Shown here: positions 12,401-25,300 of the stretch, piece by piece | Numbering within the stretch: position 1 is the stretch's first letter | How the letters are laid out: every line of letters starts with the position of its first letter | Assembly (NCBI GenBank): GCA_008360975.2 | Contig: CM039182.1 | Location: 86,707,405-86,771,404, forward strand | Direction: 5' to 3' | Length of the DNA stretch: 64,000 nucleotides | From: Lichenostomus cassidix | Taxonomy: Eukaryota > Chordata > Aves > Passeriformes > Meliphagidae | The notes under the pieces: generated by a model | Databases searched by the model: none | What the model was told of the DNA's origin: nothing | Seen by the model: the letters and a program-made list of their open reading frames with translations, nothing else | Made by a program: the position numbers and the translations under genes

Positions 12401-14441
12401 TAACAACTGCTATATTTTATGCTGTCCAAACCAAAAGCTGTTCCACATAATTTGTTTTCTAAATTGTGTGCTGTTTCACAGAAAAAAGTAGAACTTGATT
12501 GATTCCTACACGACAGTAAACAGAGCAAGGAAGAAAATCGATTATTAAGAAAATAAATATACTTGGTATTGTCAGGAAGGAACAAAGCTGTAGAGGGCAA
12601 TAAATGCAGGTGTATGTACTTTTCCCAGCAGTGGCTGCATCTACATTTCTGATACCCACCAAGGTTCTGAACGTGCCTTGGCAGGATTAGGTAGGTAGTA
12701 AGTCTTGTTCATGACTTTTATCTATTATTTGCCTCAAAAAGCACTCTATCACAACAGGTAGTTTGAAGGTAGGTCTATCCTACTTTCAAACAGCAAACGA
12801 CCTGCTGTTTTGACAAAAAGGTGAAAGAGTGAAGACTATCCCCCACCCCAGAAATGCTGACGGCAGCTGGAAAAATAAGTGAAGAGCCATATTCCATGCT
12901 AACTGTAGCTTGCTCAGTATTGCTTCAGAAATAGTAAACTATATTGATGTTTACTTTACAGAAGTCAAGCTGTTGCAGGATTATTATTATTATTAATATT
13001 TGAGGTCACAGACATAACCATTCAATGATTAAATACCAGTATATACAGCTGTTTGCTAGCAGCTCTCAAAAAATGTTTCAGATATTTTTCATGCCAATGG
13101 TATTCAGTAATTATAATTATCATTAACTAACACCATTAATAACAGTCTCAGACAGTGAGCTAGGCAGTGAAAAAAGAGCCCCCTAAAGACAATGTTTATT
13201 AGCATTAGACTATGAGAAGTTACTCTTAGCTCTCCTCTAATGAAAAAGAAATTGAAAATCTGGGGCTTTTTTTCCATAGTATGTTTCTATTACATCAGTT
13301 CAAATCTACTGAAGACCAGCATGGCAAAAATGAGTAAGTTGGCTTTACAAGATTTATCAGTCCACTGAAAGCTGTTTTATAGGGAATGTTTAAATATTCC
13401 CAATGTGTGGCAAAAGCCCAGGGCAAGCATCCATATTTAAACCATCCATATTTAATACTGAAGATATGTAAACTTTTTTTTTTTAACAAAACATATTTAG
13501 CTGATACGGTAAGATTCCCTCTATCAATAAAGATTTCATGGAAAGAAAGATTTTACTATACATACATACCTAATTTTACTTAATATCATTTAACAGGGGA
13601 AGTGAAGCAAGTAATAACTTCTGTAAGAATGCAAAAGGAAAAAATCTGGAATGTGGACTAACAAATTTCAGTGTAGAGAAAAAACTTTTTTCTTATTTGT
13701 ATGGCTACTGTGCATTTTACCTCAGTTGTTAAAAAGGAAATTATTAATAATTATTTTACTTCACAAAAGCCTAACGGTCAATACAACAAAGGATCATTTA
13801 TTCACTCTTGTTCCAAAACACATTACTTGAATTTAAATTAATCAGATTTGTGAAAGCATTTTTTTCATTTACCTGAAGACCATAAAATATTATAAACACA
13901 CCCAAAAAAAGATAATGTGTTTGGGATAAGATGTAAGGAGAAAAGCAATGGTTTATAGGAGGTAGTACAAATCTCCACAGTGAGTGATATTACTCAGATT
14001 CAGCACAGTCATTTAGGGCTCAGAAAATAAATGAATGTGCTATTTTCAAATTTAGAACATCCTATTTTCACTGCCTGAGAAAAGGCATAAAAGCAGGATT
14101 TTCTACTCCATTCTCAGTAGGTACAAGATAACTGAAACAGGAAGGAAAGGAAAAAAACTACAGGGGAAGAAAAGAAAAAGGAAAATAAAAAAAAAAAATC
14201 CAACAATGTGCTAGCTGGCAGGACGTAATTCGCCAGTCACAAAACACAGCATGGCAACTTAATTTTCTGTCTACAGCTTCCATCCTCATCATCTCTTCTT
14301 ATGTCTACCTCTCAGTACTTTTACCCAGAAAATACTTCTAAAAGTGTACCACCTGCAAACTTTTAAACACAGCAAAGACACAGTTTCCTATCTATGACTA
14401 TTCACAACATCTAGAGGCAGCACTTTTATGTATTATCATGG

Positions 14442-14504
14442 CTACTACTGCCATTACTACTGCTATTTCTACTACTACTACATACTACTGCTATTACTAG
14501 TACT
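14442..14504. repeat. Degenerate (CTA)n trinucleotide microsatellite
   Basis: About 60 bp of interrupted CTACTACTG/ATTACTACTG units, with a run of CTACTACTACTA at 14469-14480. Confidence 0.85.
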
Positions 14505-14982
14505 TATAAATAGTATTAAGGTTAAACTGTCATCCAGTCAGAGAAACAGAAAAATGAAGTGACAAACTCAAAATACTTAATATACTCAAAAGAGCGGTAA
14601 ACTCCAAATATGCATACATCATGTCAATTTTTCCTTTCTTTTATTGAAAACTCTCGGCTGTAATGCAGTAACAATGTTATTATAGAATTTAAAGAAAAGA
14701 GTTTAAATCCAAGATATAAAGCTTTAGTAGCTGCACACTGTCAAAGAGGCAGGTGAGTCCTATCAGCTTCCATTAAGACATTGTTTCTCAAAACACACCT
14801 TGCCTTAAAGTCACTAGGCATCACTAGTATCCATCTTTCTTCTGTAATGCCACAAAGGAACGTGCATTTTAATACATAGCATTCTGCCCAGCTCAGAGTT
14901 TTAAAGTAGCTGTTTTCTTTTTGACACAGAATAATTAATGACTTTGTACATTATTTCTGAAGTTGATATTGTGATAATCTGA

Positions 14983-15462
14983 AGTTACTCATTACAAGAC
15001 AAGTTTAGCCACACATATAATGAAATACACGAGCAAGCAAATAATCAGAGTGCACAAACACAGGTGTTTCAAGCCCTGGAAGCAAATCCAGCAGCAGTTA
15101 AAGCACTGCAGAGGAGAACAAAGTTGCTCCTCAAGGAATATGGCCAAAAAGCAGACAGTGCCTTTGGACAAGCCATCGACAGTTCCTCTGAAGAGGAAAA
15201 AAATGGATGGCCACCAGCATTATGATGTTGTGTATACTCAAATGCAATAGCTCTTTCAACTGACAAGGCTGAGCTGATGATGTGGAACATGAGTGAACTC
15301 TTAAAAGAGTTCACTAAGTCTTTATCCCCACAAAAAATAGTTTTTGACAGGTAGGGTAGGGTTGCAAAAGCTACTAGGCAAAAGGGCATTACAGATTTGA
15401 ACAGATATGCCTCAATGGTTCTTCTAATTTTACTAACAGCTCAACTACTGATTATTGTTTAG
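14983..15462 (+). pseudogene. Decayed coding-like block, possible pseudogene fragment of unknown origin
   Basis: One plus-strand frame runs 160 codons with only two internal stops (15223-15225 and 15352-15354), which is few for AT-rich intron. The first 80 codons read like a helical, Ala/Gln/Lys-rich protein: HEQANNQSAQTQVFQALEAN, then AVKALQRRTKLLLKEYGQKA, then DSSSEEEKNG. After the first stop, ELMMWNMSELLKEFTKSLSP continues in the same frame. I do not recognise the family. It could be a processed pseudogene or part of a transposon ORF; a chance open stretch is also possible. The 15020-15250 (+) and 15069-15389 (-) open frames are other readings of the same block. Confidence 0.35.
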
Positions 15463-15679
15463 GGACAAAGGGTTGGTTTGCTTTTGACTTGTTTTGTGTC
15501 ATGGCATTTATGGTATAGTAATTGGTCAAAATAAAGCTTATATAAACACAAAACTGTTTGAACTCATTGTAATAAATCAACCAATTGTGACTGTTTTACT
15601 CTACAGCTCTTTGGTTTTTTTGTTTGGTGCTTTTACAAAAAATCAAAGTAAGCAATGGATTGTTTGCAGAAGTCCTTAC

Positions 15680-15856
15680 CTCCTCTGTGGACTACGGTTC
15701 TGAGAGAACTCTGAATCACTGTCCTTTGATGTTGGAGAGCCCTTATAGGTGTAAAAAACATCCTCTGTTTCAGTAATATAACTAATCTCATTTGTAAGGT
15801 TATCTACAGATGAGTGTCGTGGTTTGCGGATTTCATGACGTAGTCTAGGACTCCGC
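15680..15856 (-). CDS. PTPN3: PTPN3 exon: linker
   Basis: 177 nt, phase 2 at both ends, 58 whole codons plus split codons. The acceptor is TTTTTAAG and the donor GTAAGG at 15674-15679. Peptide: [20 protein letters not shown], then [12 protein letters not shown] and ending SQNRSPQR, matching human residues of about 380-437. The first half is strongly conserved; [10 protein letters not shown] resembles a basophilic kinase site. The split Trp codon joins it to exon 17378-17512 (...TPN-W-RSPRL). Confidence 0.96.
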
Positions 15857-17377
15857 CTTAAAAAGACAGAATACAAACACAAGCAAGGAGATTAGAATAT
15901 TTCATGGAACTTCATAGAAGAAAAGTTTCTATCCTATTGCAGTTATGACCTGAATCCTCATATCAGGCCTATAAGTCTCACTTTAAATGATCCATTTTTA
16001 AGCATTTTTTATGGTATACTAGGCAATCTTACACTGCTAGGTTGAGCACACTGAACTGATTTGGTGTTTTTCCCCCTGTAAAATACAATTTATATTATTA
16101 GAGTTTTAATCATAGGCTAATTCTGGTTGGAAGGGACTTATGGGGGTCATTTAGTCCAATCTTCAGATGAAAGCAGGGTCAAATAAGAGTAGGCTACCAG
16201 AGTAGGCTGCTTAAGGCATTATCCACTCATATCTCAAAAAATCTGTAGGATGGAGATGGCACAGTTTCCCCAAGCAACAACTGTCCACATGGTAAAGCAG
16301 TTTTCCCATTATATCCAGACAGAACCTCTCTTGTTTCAACACATACCTGTTATCTCATCCTCCCACTATGCAATACTGAGGAACCTGGCCTCATCCTGTA
16401 GCTAGCCTCCTCTGAAGTTATTCCAGGCTGTTATTAGGCATCTAGGAAATCTGCTTCTCCAGGCTGAACAAGCACAACTATGTCAGCCTTTCCTCACGGG
16501 ACAGGCGCCCCAGCCTCCTGACTACCTTGGAGCTGGTGGTCTTTGCTGAGCTTGCTCCAGTTTGTCAGTGTCAGTCTTGTATTTGCAGACAAAAAGGGCT
16601 GCAGCATTCTAATAAAATATAATGAATGCTGAGCAAAAAGGAGTGATCACTTCCACTGACCTACCATCTACAATTCTGTGAATTCTGCCTGGCTGAAGTG
16701 GATTTCTTTGCTGTCAGGGCACACCAGAGAGCTCATGTACCACTTCTGCCTATAAAGACTACCAGGTCATTTTCCAGAAATCTGCACTGCAGACAATACT
16801 GTTGCAATGTGTTTTTTTTCTTCCCCGGACTCTGTGCTTGTCTCCACTGAATTTCACACATTTCCTGTTGACCCATTTGTCCATATTATCGAGATCCCGT
16901 TGGAGAGCAGCCCTGCCCACAGGTTTATTGATTCATGCCCCATTTTGGTGCCATCTGCAAACTTTATGATCAAGCACACCATTGCCTCCTCCAGGTCATA
17001 AAGACATTAAGCAGGAAAGGTCCCAAGAGAGACCCCTGCAGTCATCTACTTTTTACTGTTGTCCACATAGAGTATGACCCATCAACAATCCCCCTCTTAG
17101 TCCAGTCATCCAAACATTTAAACTTTTTTTTAAACCACCCTGATGTCCATCAATCCAGAACATAATGTCTTAACTTGGGTATAAGATTTTGGCAGACAGC
17201 ATAAAAGCCTTGCTAAAGTTGAGGCAAGTCACATCTACTCTTCTGTTGTCATATATATTCTCAGAATAGCAATGTTTAAATATATATGTACATACTACAT
17301 AATTATTCTGCTGGAGTACATACAATTGGAAGCGGTAGGAGGCTAGAAGGTGTGGAAAAGGCTGAAAATGGATTTAC
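15857..17377 (-). other. PTPN3: PTPN3 intron, 1.5 kb, mostly CR1
   Basis: About three quarters of this intron is one CR1 copy (16108-17255). The remaining flanks, 250 nt next to the acceptor of 15680-15856 and 120 nt next to the donor of 17378-17512, are plain intron. Confidence 0.85.
16108..17255 (-). mobile_element. CR1 LINE, about 1.1 kb of the 3' end
   Basis: The plus strand opens with the complement of a CR1 tail (AATCATAGG-TAATTCTGGTTGGAAGGGACTTAT...GTCATTTAGTCCAATC). It then runs through typical CR1 3' segments: AGGCTGAACAAGCACAACT...TCAGCCTTTCCTCA; TTTGTCCATATTATCGAGAT; CCATCTGCAAACTTTATGA; CATTAAGCAGGAAAGGTCCC; and AAAGCCTTGCTAAAGTTGAG. The tail lies at the low coordinate, so the element is on the minus strand, same sense as PTPN3. 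It is old, with many substitutions and small indels. It is truncated at its 5' end, as CR1 copies usually are. Confidence 0.9.
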
Positions 17378-17512
17378 CAATTGGGGGTAACAGGAGGTGA
17401 TCGAGAAGGAAGGCTTTTGGTCTCTAGGTGCTCAACCGATAAGGATCGTCTCATAGATGGGTTCCAAACCATCCCACCTATCACTTTTCTGCAGTACTGG
17501 TTGTTTACAGAC
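17378..17512 (-). CDS. PTPN3: PTPN3 exon: FERM-adjacent region with 14-3-3 site
   Basis: 135 nt, phase 2 at both ends, 44 whole codons. The acceptor is CTTTTCAG and the donor GTAAAT at 17372-17377. It encodes [19 protein letters not shown], then [20 protein letters not shown] and VTPN. It matches human residues 335-378. The Ser of RSLSVE falls at 17437-17439 and corresponds to human Ser359, reported as a phosphorylation-dependent 14-3-3 binding site of PTPH1. This is the FERM-adjacent stretch just after lobe F3. Confidence 0.97.
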
Positions 17513-20500
17513 CTGAAAAGATATAAAACAACTGTACGTGAATTATTTTGCATAGAAGACTTAAATGAAATAAAATATGCTTACAAAAGTCAACTCATAA
17601 TTTAAAGACTCCCCTCTTGTGCTTACCCCTCTTTACTTATGCATTTACATTCTCACACAGACATTTGCTGTCCCACACTTATACAAATAAAAGTGATCGT
17701 TAATCTCTGCTACATTGCTAATCACAAGCCTGGGTAAAAATAACTTTTTCTGAGAATTATTTTTAACCCAATTGTGTTTAAAAAGATGGAGGGGAAAACA
17801 GGAAATTCAGTATGTCCTACTGGTACTGAACTGAGTGCCTGACAAAATACAGTCCAAATACAGGTAAAGTACTCCGAAAGTTCTCTGTTAATACTAATAA
17901 AGGTGTAACAATTCATCAAGAGCTTCACTGCACACAGGACAACTTTACCTATCTACCTGCTGCCTCATCAACAAAGAGCTACACCAGACAACACTCTGTT
18001 TCCAGAAGGAAGCCACTTTTGAGTCATGTGTTCCTTATAGAAACAAATCATTAAAAAAAAAAAATCTGACATGAAAACAGGTTCTCCAGGTCTGAACTGC
18101 TTCTTCTGACAAGAAGAGGGCTGCATCAGGACCAGAAGCACAGCCAGGAAAGCAATAAAAGTATCTTACTAGTGAAATTATACAGCATAAAGAATATCTT
18201 TAAGTAGCCTGAAATTGAGATAAACTAACTGTTATGCATCATTTTATACAGCATTCCACAAGTCAAACTGAGAGATAAACTGCTCATCCTTGAGCTTACA
18301 GGGTTAGCATTTCCCATGGAAGAAACAGCGTATTAGCTACAGAAAAAACACCTTTAGCTCATTAAGGCCTGAGCTGTACATACTGAGCAGCTGGGATAGG
18401 AGGCTATGTAAGGACCTTACTACAGAGCTGAAAAGTCTCAATTTTACACAGCTTTAAAAAAAAATTTTTAGAAGTGTTACTTATGCTGCGGATATTATGC
18501 TAAAATCAAACCTTAGGCATGCTCTGCATTGTACTACTTTTTGCTTATATAAGAAAAGAGACCCATAAGTTTTTTTTATATATATTGAAGTATTTAATGT
18601 ACCTTGTTCATGATTTTAAACGAAATCAATTCCTTCATCTTCTAAATGTACTTTAAAAGCTTCTCCCAGTATAAAATACAGAGGGAAAACTTAGTATAAA
18701 GCATCTACAGATCAAAATCAGCTACCTATGTATGTTTTCATGGTTACTAAACAAAGTCCATCAATTCAGGAGAAGTTCATGCCTATACCACGCGTTTTAT
18801 TTTTCTAAGAATTTTGAATACAATGACAAGGCACCGACTACTCCGATCTTCTTCAGAAACAGAGTTCTTTCAAAGAAGCTTTACATAGTTGGAGCAGAAG
18901 GAAAGACTGGAAAAAGAGGATGCATTATGAAAAATTCATTGTGATGAACTCCACATTAATCAGCTTTTCTTTTTTTACAAGTGGCTGTTCATGCATTTTC
19001 CAACACAGAGAACTTGAAGTGCAACATAACTTGTGTGATGGAAGCCAGAACCCTAAACCCTAACTCTAATCCCAAACCCCTAATCCTGACCACAAAATCA
19101 CTTATACCGTATGTTCTCTAGATATTTCAGTTAAGGCACAGAAGATAAATCATCTCCTGAACTTCAAGTAGCTGCCCTTCAGATACCAAGTATCAGCATA
19201 TTTCTCAGCAAACATTCTCGGAGGCTGCCAAAGCCTTTCTGGAATGGCTGTACTATCTTGAAGTAATGCTTCCTTTCTCCCATCTATTACTGAGGCTATC
19301 GTTGGTGAAAACTACAGATACATTTCTAGCTTTTCAACAAGGAATGAGAATCCACCTAGGAGAAGTTATTCAGCATTCAGTCCAGAATTTACCTCTCAGA
19401 ATCTGGGAGATGTCATTCAGTCTGCTCCCAGAAAATGGTTTACAGTTGATTTACACAACTCAGCGGCCCAATTTAAATGGAATGACACTAGTACTTTAGG
19501 CTAAGAGAATCAAGAAGGGCACAGGTATGTGCAAATAAGAAATTGTACTCAAGTACTACAACTACTTGAACTGATGCAATAAATGCTAGGCTATCTGCCT
19601 CACGTAAGTGTAGGTTTTTGTGTGCATGTTTGGTTTTGTGGTTAGGTATGCCTGTTTGTGTTTGTTTGATTTATAAAATGCAAAAATTTTTTCGTTTCAT
19701 AAGGGAGAATGCAGAATATCTTTTTTGGTTATGTAGCTTCCACATGAGTACAGAGCCATCCTTGAAAAGGAACGTGGAAACTCTTACAACATTCCACAAT
19801 CACAAACAAGTAGGAAAGTAAAAATTTTCAGTATGTGAAATATGACCTCAGAAGTAACTTTTTCACAATTTTTCTTAAATCTTTTGAGAAAACAATTTGC
19901 TGAATGACAGTGACCAAGTTCATAGGAACTACTGAAAGCCTTTCAAAATTACTGTTACTTCTTATGTACTTCAGCAGTCTTTCATAGCAATGGTTGTCGA
20001 GTTACTTCTTCCTCATGTAGATTCTAAAATTCATGCTTATTGCTGGTATAAATAAGGCCAAATATGCATTAGTACTGAGGTTATCATTAAGCTGATGGAA
20101 GATATCTCCATGACTGATTCTCCCCCTGGAGATTCCTTGAAAGTCTAAGTAAGCGATTCAGTAGAAATAATACCTCAGAGCATTGAAATTAATTAAAAAG
20201 AAATCTTAGTAACTCAGAGCAACAATGAGAACTATCCAGGATGCTACAGACTATTAAGAAATTGCAACATCAAATTTGTCAAAAATAAAATGTTTGGTAA
20301 AAACTGGAATGATACTAAACTGGCACCCCTTGAAACTCATACTGTTTTCTTTCTTTCTTAAAGGGCGTGCAATGCCTGCATGCATATGTGTGTCTATAGG
20401 AGGATCAGGGGTTTTTAATCTCTTTGCACATTTGAAAGAAATAAAGGACTCCAGGACCTGACAATCCTACAAACTTTGAGAGTCACCTCCTCAACACCTC

Positions 20501-22127
20501 AAAAGGAAGAACAATGTCATAACACTCCATAAAGAATTAATTCTAAAAATAGAGAGATGTAAAATGTTAGAAAATTAAAATACTCTGTACAGCTAATTGT
20601 TTTCCATGATCTAGAAACCAGATCATCTAGCTATGATCTAGTGCTAGGTGAAAACATGGAATCACACTCCAGCAGATTTCCTACTGTTGGACAGCCCTCA
20701 TGGGTTAACTGCTTCATCTACAAGCAATACCAGTACACTTGGTATCAATTTCTGCAGTATCAAAAGAGACATCAGAGTGTGAAAAGCCAGAGAGCCACCA
20801 AAGTCTGAGAACCTATTTCAATCGTGTTGACATCATTCAGAAGTTGAAGCTTATTATAACAGAAGAGAGAGAATTAGTCTGGCAAATTAAATGTAAAGTT
20901 AAACTGTTAAGGGAACACACTACAAAAAACTCACAAAAACACACTACCTACAAACAAAAAGAAAACAATAAAATACTTCTCCAAAAATCTTGAGAACAAG
21001 GTTGAAGCAGGTTTCTAGAGAGTTTACAGATCATCAAATGGTCAAAGAACCCTCCAGAATCTAACATACAGAGAAGATAAAGACACAAGACTTTATTTTT
21101 CATTCCCTATTAATATGAAATATTTTTCATATGTTTCATTACAGAATGTTTTTGGGAGGTGGGGTGAGGGGATTGGGATGGGATGGATGTGACAACGGAG
21201 ACACAGGACATGACACCTTTGTAGCTGAATTGCTGATAAATGTAACAGCAGAACAAATCATCACAATGGGAAAAATCACTGTGACTTATCACTGCGACTT
21301 TTGACACTTATCAAAAAGTCTAAAAGCCCCTAAGATAAAAGAGCAGAACTACTTGAGTAACACCTCACGCTTCAAAAATCACACAGGATGGCCAAAGCAA
21401 AGGTCAATTGGAAAGAAATGGAGAAGGACATTATAATGTCGAGTGACTAGACAAACTGGCACCTTAACTTTAATGAAGATGGGGCACAGTTACTGCATAT
21501 GAGGAGGAATAATCCCAGCTTCACATAGGAAAATTACAGGCTCTAAAGAATTACTTCTGGGTAACTAAATCTTAGATAACACTAGGAAACTACCAGCTTT
21601 GTAACTAGAAGAAATCAATGAGGCAAATAAAGGATTAGAAGTGTAACAACAGGGGTATCTTGAATACCTGAATGGGGAAAGGTTTTTAATCTTTATGTCA
21701 GTAATAAGTGGTTGGTACGATGCACTGCAGAAATTGCCCTAACATACTAAACAGAATGTGTACATGACACTAATGGCTAAACATTTCAAAACAAATCTGT
21801 TCTGCAAATTCTCTAACCGGATCATTAGCTATATGACATTTTTTCTTTCCGGTGTTTTTATACTTCAGACTGAAGCAGCAAGTTGAAAAAATAGCTGTAA
21901 AACATTTATTCAAACACCTTTTGAGGCAATGATAAGAGAAGTTCTATCATGAGGAGACCACATTGTAGAAAGTGAAGCCACAACCATGTAACTTGTCAAA
22001 TGGTTCATATATGGACTTGGACAAAGCTATGGCCAGGACTGAACTCTGCCATTTCAGCTTGAGCTACCACTGACACAAATCCTCCCATCCCCATCATAAG
22101 CAAAACATGCTTTCACACAATACTTAC
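17513..22127 (-). other. PTPN3: PTPN3 intron, 4.6 kb
   Basis: AT-rich intron with a short telomere-like patch at 19049-19090. A cluster of GATCTAG words lies near 20610-20645. No transposon recognised. Confidence 0.8.
19049..19090 (+). repeat. Short degenerate telomere-like (CCCTAA)n patch
   Basis: About 42 bp read AACCCTAAACCCTAACTCTA then ATCCCAAACCCCTAATCCTGA. Two near-perfect CCCTAA units are followed by three or four diverged ones. It looks like a small interstitial telomeric repeat. Confidence 0.6.
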
Positions 22128-22300
22128 TTTGCTGGATTTCTAGAACCCAGAGTCCAATAATGTGATAATATCTTTTTTTCATGAGGTAGTGTCTTCTTTG
22201 CCTGAAAAAATGTGTGATGCTCTACGCAAGATTTCCAAAGATTCTTGCATGCTCTGTAATTTAACATGTTGAAGGCAACAATATGCTCTCTGGATTCATT
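22128..22300 (-). CDS. PTPN3: PTPN3 exon: end of FERM lobe F3
   Basis: 173 nt, phase 0 in and phase 2 out, 57 whole codons. The acceptor is CTGTTGCAG and the donor GTAAGT at 22122-22127. The peptide includes [20 protein letters not shown], then [15 protein letters not shown] and [10 protein letters not shown]. The N-Y-R-CK-LWK-C-EHH-FF pattern is the signature of the last helix of FERM lobe F3 (PH/PTB-like). FFQAKK and YWT-GSRN favour PTPN3 over PTPN4. It corresponds to human residues 277-333. Confidence 0.98.
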
Positions 22301-25300
22301 CTGCAACAGTAAGGCACACCATGTTTCAACATACACAAGTAGATGAAACAGTAAACAAGCTCTTAAAACAACAATAAATTAAGTTAAACATGAAAAATAC
22401 ATTGAGGCAAACAAACAAACAAAAAAATCAGCATATAATTGAGCTGGAGACGGCCAAAATACCTCTGTGACCATGTGAAATTCCAAACTGCAAAATGTGT
22501 GCTTTACAAGTTAAAAACTAATGAAATATTTAAGTCTAGAGTGGTAAAGATTTTACATATACAAGTGTCATGCTATACTAAAAAATATATTTTCAGGTTT
22601 CCAGTCAGATTTTAACCTCCTAAGAAAAACAAAATTCTTTAAAACATTCCATTCAGGGTGCAATGCAAATCGGAAAAACCCCTCATTCTTTGAATTCAAA
22701 GTCTTCACATAAGGAGTCAAATCGTTCTTTCAAGCACTATATTATGTAAAAAGCATATTCTTGATAGTCTTTCAGAAGAAACTGGTGTTAATAGTTATCA
22801 TTTTTGAGGGAAAGAAAGTAGCCTTGTTGGTACTGGACCTGCTGCTACCACTGTTCAAATCCACTCCCACTTGGATGATAATGTGAGGCCACAAGGAGGA
22901 TGAGAAACCCTTACAAGTAACTTCAGTGCCAAAGTGCCAGTGAAACATGACTACGACACAATTATGCCACCCATGTTTATGCCCAAGAGTTTGTAGAAGA
23001 AAAAGCTTTGGTTAGTTAATCTGGTTATCGATGCAAAGAAAGTAGAATGAGAGCAAAGCAAAGAGCAGATAACGTGAGACCTGAGTCAATTGCTATCACA
23101 GCTCAGCACCCCAATGAAAAAAGGCAAGTTTTCATTACTCATCTTTTTCAGCTCCTCTAAATTATGACTGATTTTGACATCTCAGCATATAATTAGACAG
23201 GCAACCTTTTGCTTGTTCACAGCAACAATCCTGTTAGGAAGTAACTACAAAAGACTTTGGCTGGGAGAGTCTTCTTTTCTTGTGATCTTTTTATTTCTAT
23301 GCAGCATTTTACAAATGCCATGAATCAGAGATCAATCCTGCATTTTGCAAATCACTTTATGTCTAGTTCAGAGAATCTATGGCTTCAGACACTCTTTTAG
23401 AAAAACAGTGAGATTCTCAAGAGAAAAAAAGATCTGCCTCTTAATTTTACGTAAGTACTGAAAAACATTTAACTGATCTCAACCTTTCAGGAATGTCTTC
23501 CCTATATCTATTAAAGCATTTAAACAAATATTTTCTTTTTAAGATGTGGGCTTAATTTGAGTTAATTTTGGGTTATTTGAGTCTCTTGCATACTGGAACC
23601 AATTCATCTTTGTCAGTTCACCACAGTTACTTCTAAGTAGTTATGTAAAATCAAGCAGGAAAGCATAGCGAAATCTTAACTCAGAATTTCTTGAAATATA
23701 TAAAGCATACATCACAAGGATTTAATGACAAATGCCATTTCTGACAGAATCTCTGTTGGTTGAACACCACTTTAAGGCTTTTATTGCTCTAGCAGACAAA
23801 TAAAAGGAAGTGTACAGATATTTTTGTTGGCCTGAAGCACTGGCCTTTCAATTGCCACAAAAATTAACATCTCAATTATACTGAAAAGCCAAAATATAAA
23901 GACAAGGAATTAAGTACATCTAATATTCTGTTTTTAAATTTAGGTTTGAAAACAGTAATGGATTTTGCTTGTTACATCACAAGTGTGCTTTTCTGTTGTC
24001 ACAGAATCTTCTTAGCAGACTTGAAGTGGGCTGAAAGTTTTAGCATAGATTTAAACAAGGAAAAATATTTTGAGAAGTTTCATAAAAACTTATTCAATTT
24101 TTAGATTAAAATAAACTTTTTTTAATAACAATCTGCCTTACTAACAAGCCACCTTGCAAATCATGCTATTAAATCTGTGTACATTTCTAGAGGAGAGGAG
24201 ATTTCTAGTGGGATCTAAGGATCTAATGCCCATCACACTTCTCAAATCAAGTTTTAAAAGAATGGCATTTTACTGATTATAAAGAAATGAGGATTAGAGA
24301 AATTTGTGGCCGTTAAGGTAAAGGGAAAAATTCCACATAGCTAAAGTATCTTGCTCATTCAGCATATGGAAGAATTTTTGCATCAGTTGTATGCCTATTC
24401 CATTCACAGAAAATCTGAAAACATCTACAGAGAAAGTAAAGATATATTTTAGTATGCAGCAAATGAAGTTGTTTTTAAGCATTAGATAGGCACATTGAAA
24501 ATAAAATTTAATTTCTGAAAGGTACAAAATGTTGTCTGCAAACAGCATAGTTCCTATTCCTGCCTTAAATCCTGCACCCTTCATTAAACATACGTGTCAT
24601 GAGCATCTATAGCATTAGACATTCACTGATTTATCAGTCTTGCTCCCCAGTCCTTATGTAGCTCTTCAGTAGAAACAGAAATACTTCATGCTCCTAATCA
24701 AGCAGGTGATAAACAGACCAAAGCAGTGGGAGGGTAAAAGAGAAAGTGAGTAGCTGGGAAAGAGATAAGGTAAGTTGATTTTTCAGAAAAGGCACGTAAG
24801 GAAAGAAAAATTGAATAAAAGAAATAAGGAGAATAAATCAACGAAACATATGGCACATCCTAGAGGACTGCAAATTCATTGTCTTTGCAAACTTTCTGTA
24901 GATTTTTGTAAAGAATCTACATAGGACACATGAAACATAAAAGAAGTGCTATGGCACTCTCATCATCTTTAGTCAAACCTTGCCTATGAATATACAGTAT
25001 CTGCTTTGTTTTCAGATTCATTTACCTATTTGCTTCTGTATTTCCACACAAAAAACTGGTCAACTCAAAGAGTGACACCAAAGCAGTCATCTGCCCTCAC
25101 ACACTGCTCAAGTGACCCCCTGTTCTGGTGAAATCCCTAGGACTCCACTCCTCTCTCTCCCACTGCATTGCACCAGCAAGCTTTTCCAAGCAATATCACT
25201 GGAGTACTGCCAACTTGATGCCCTAAATTTCAAGCAAAGGGGGCTGACAAGGATGGATGTGTCCACGGATTTAGTAGCACACCTGGTCTGTTTTTTCATA

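Larger units (their letters stand above)
3896..15679 (-). other. PTPN3: PTPN3 intron, 11.8 kb
   Basis: Large AT-rich intron holding an LTR at 8900-9471, a degenerate ACT microsatellite at 14442-14504, and a coding-like decayed block at 14983-15462. The stretches 3896-8899 and 9472-14441 show nothing I recognise beyond short A/T runs. Confidence 0.75.
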
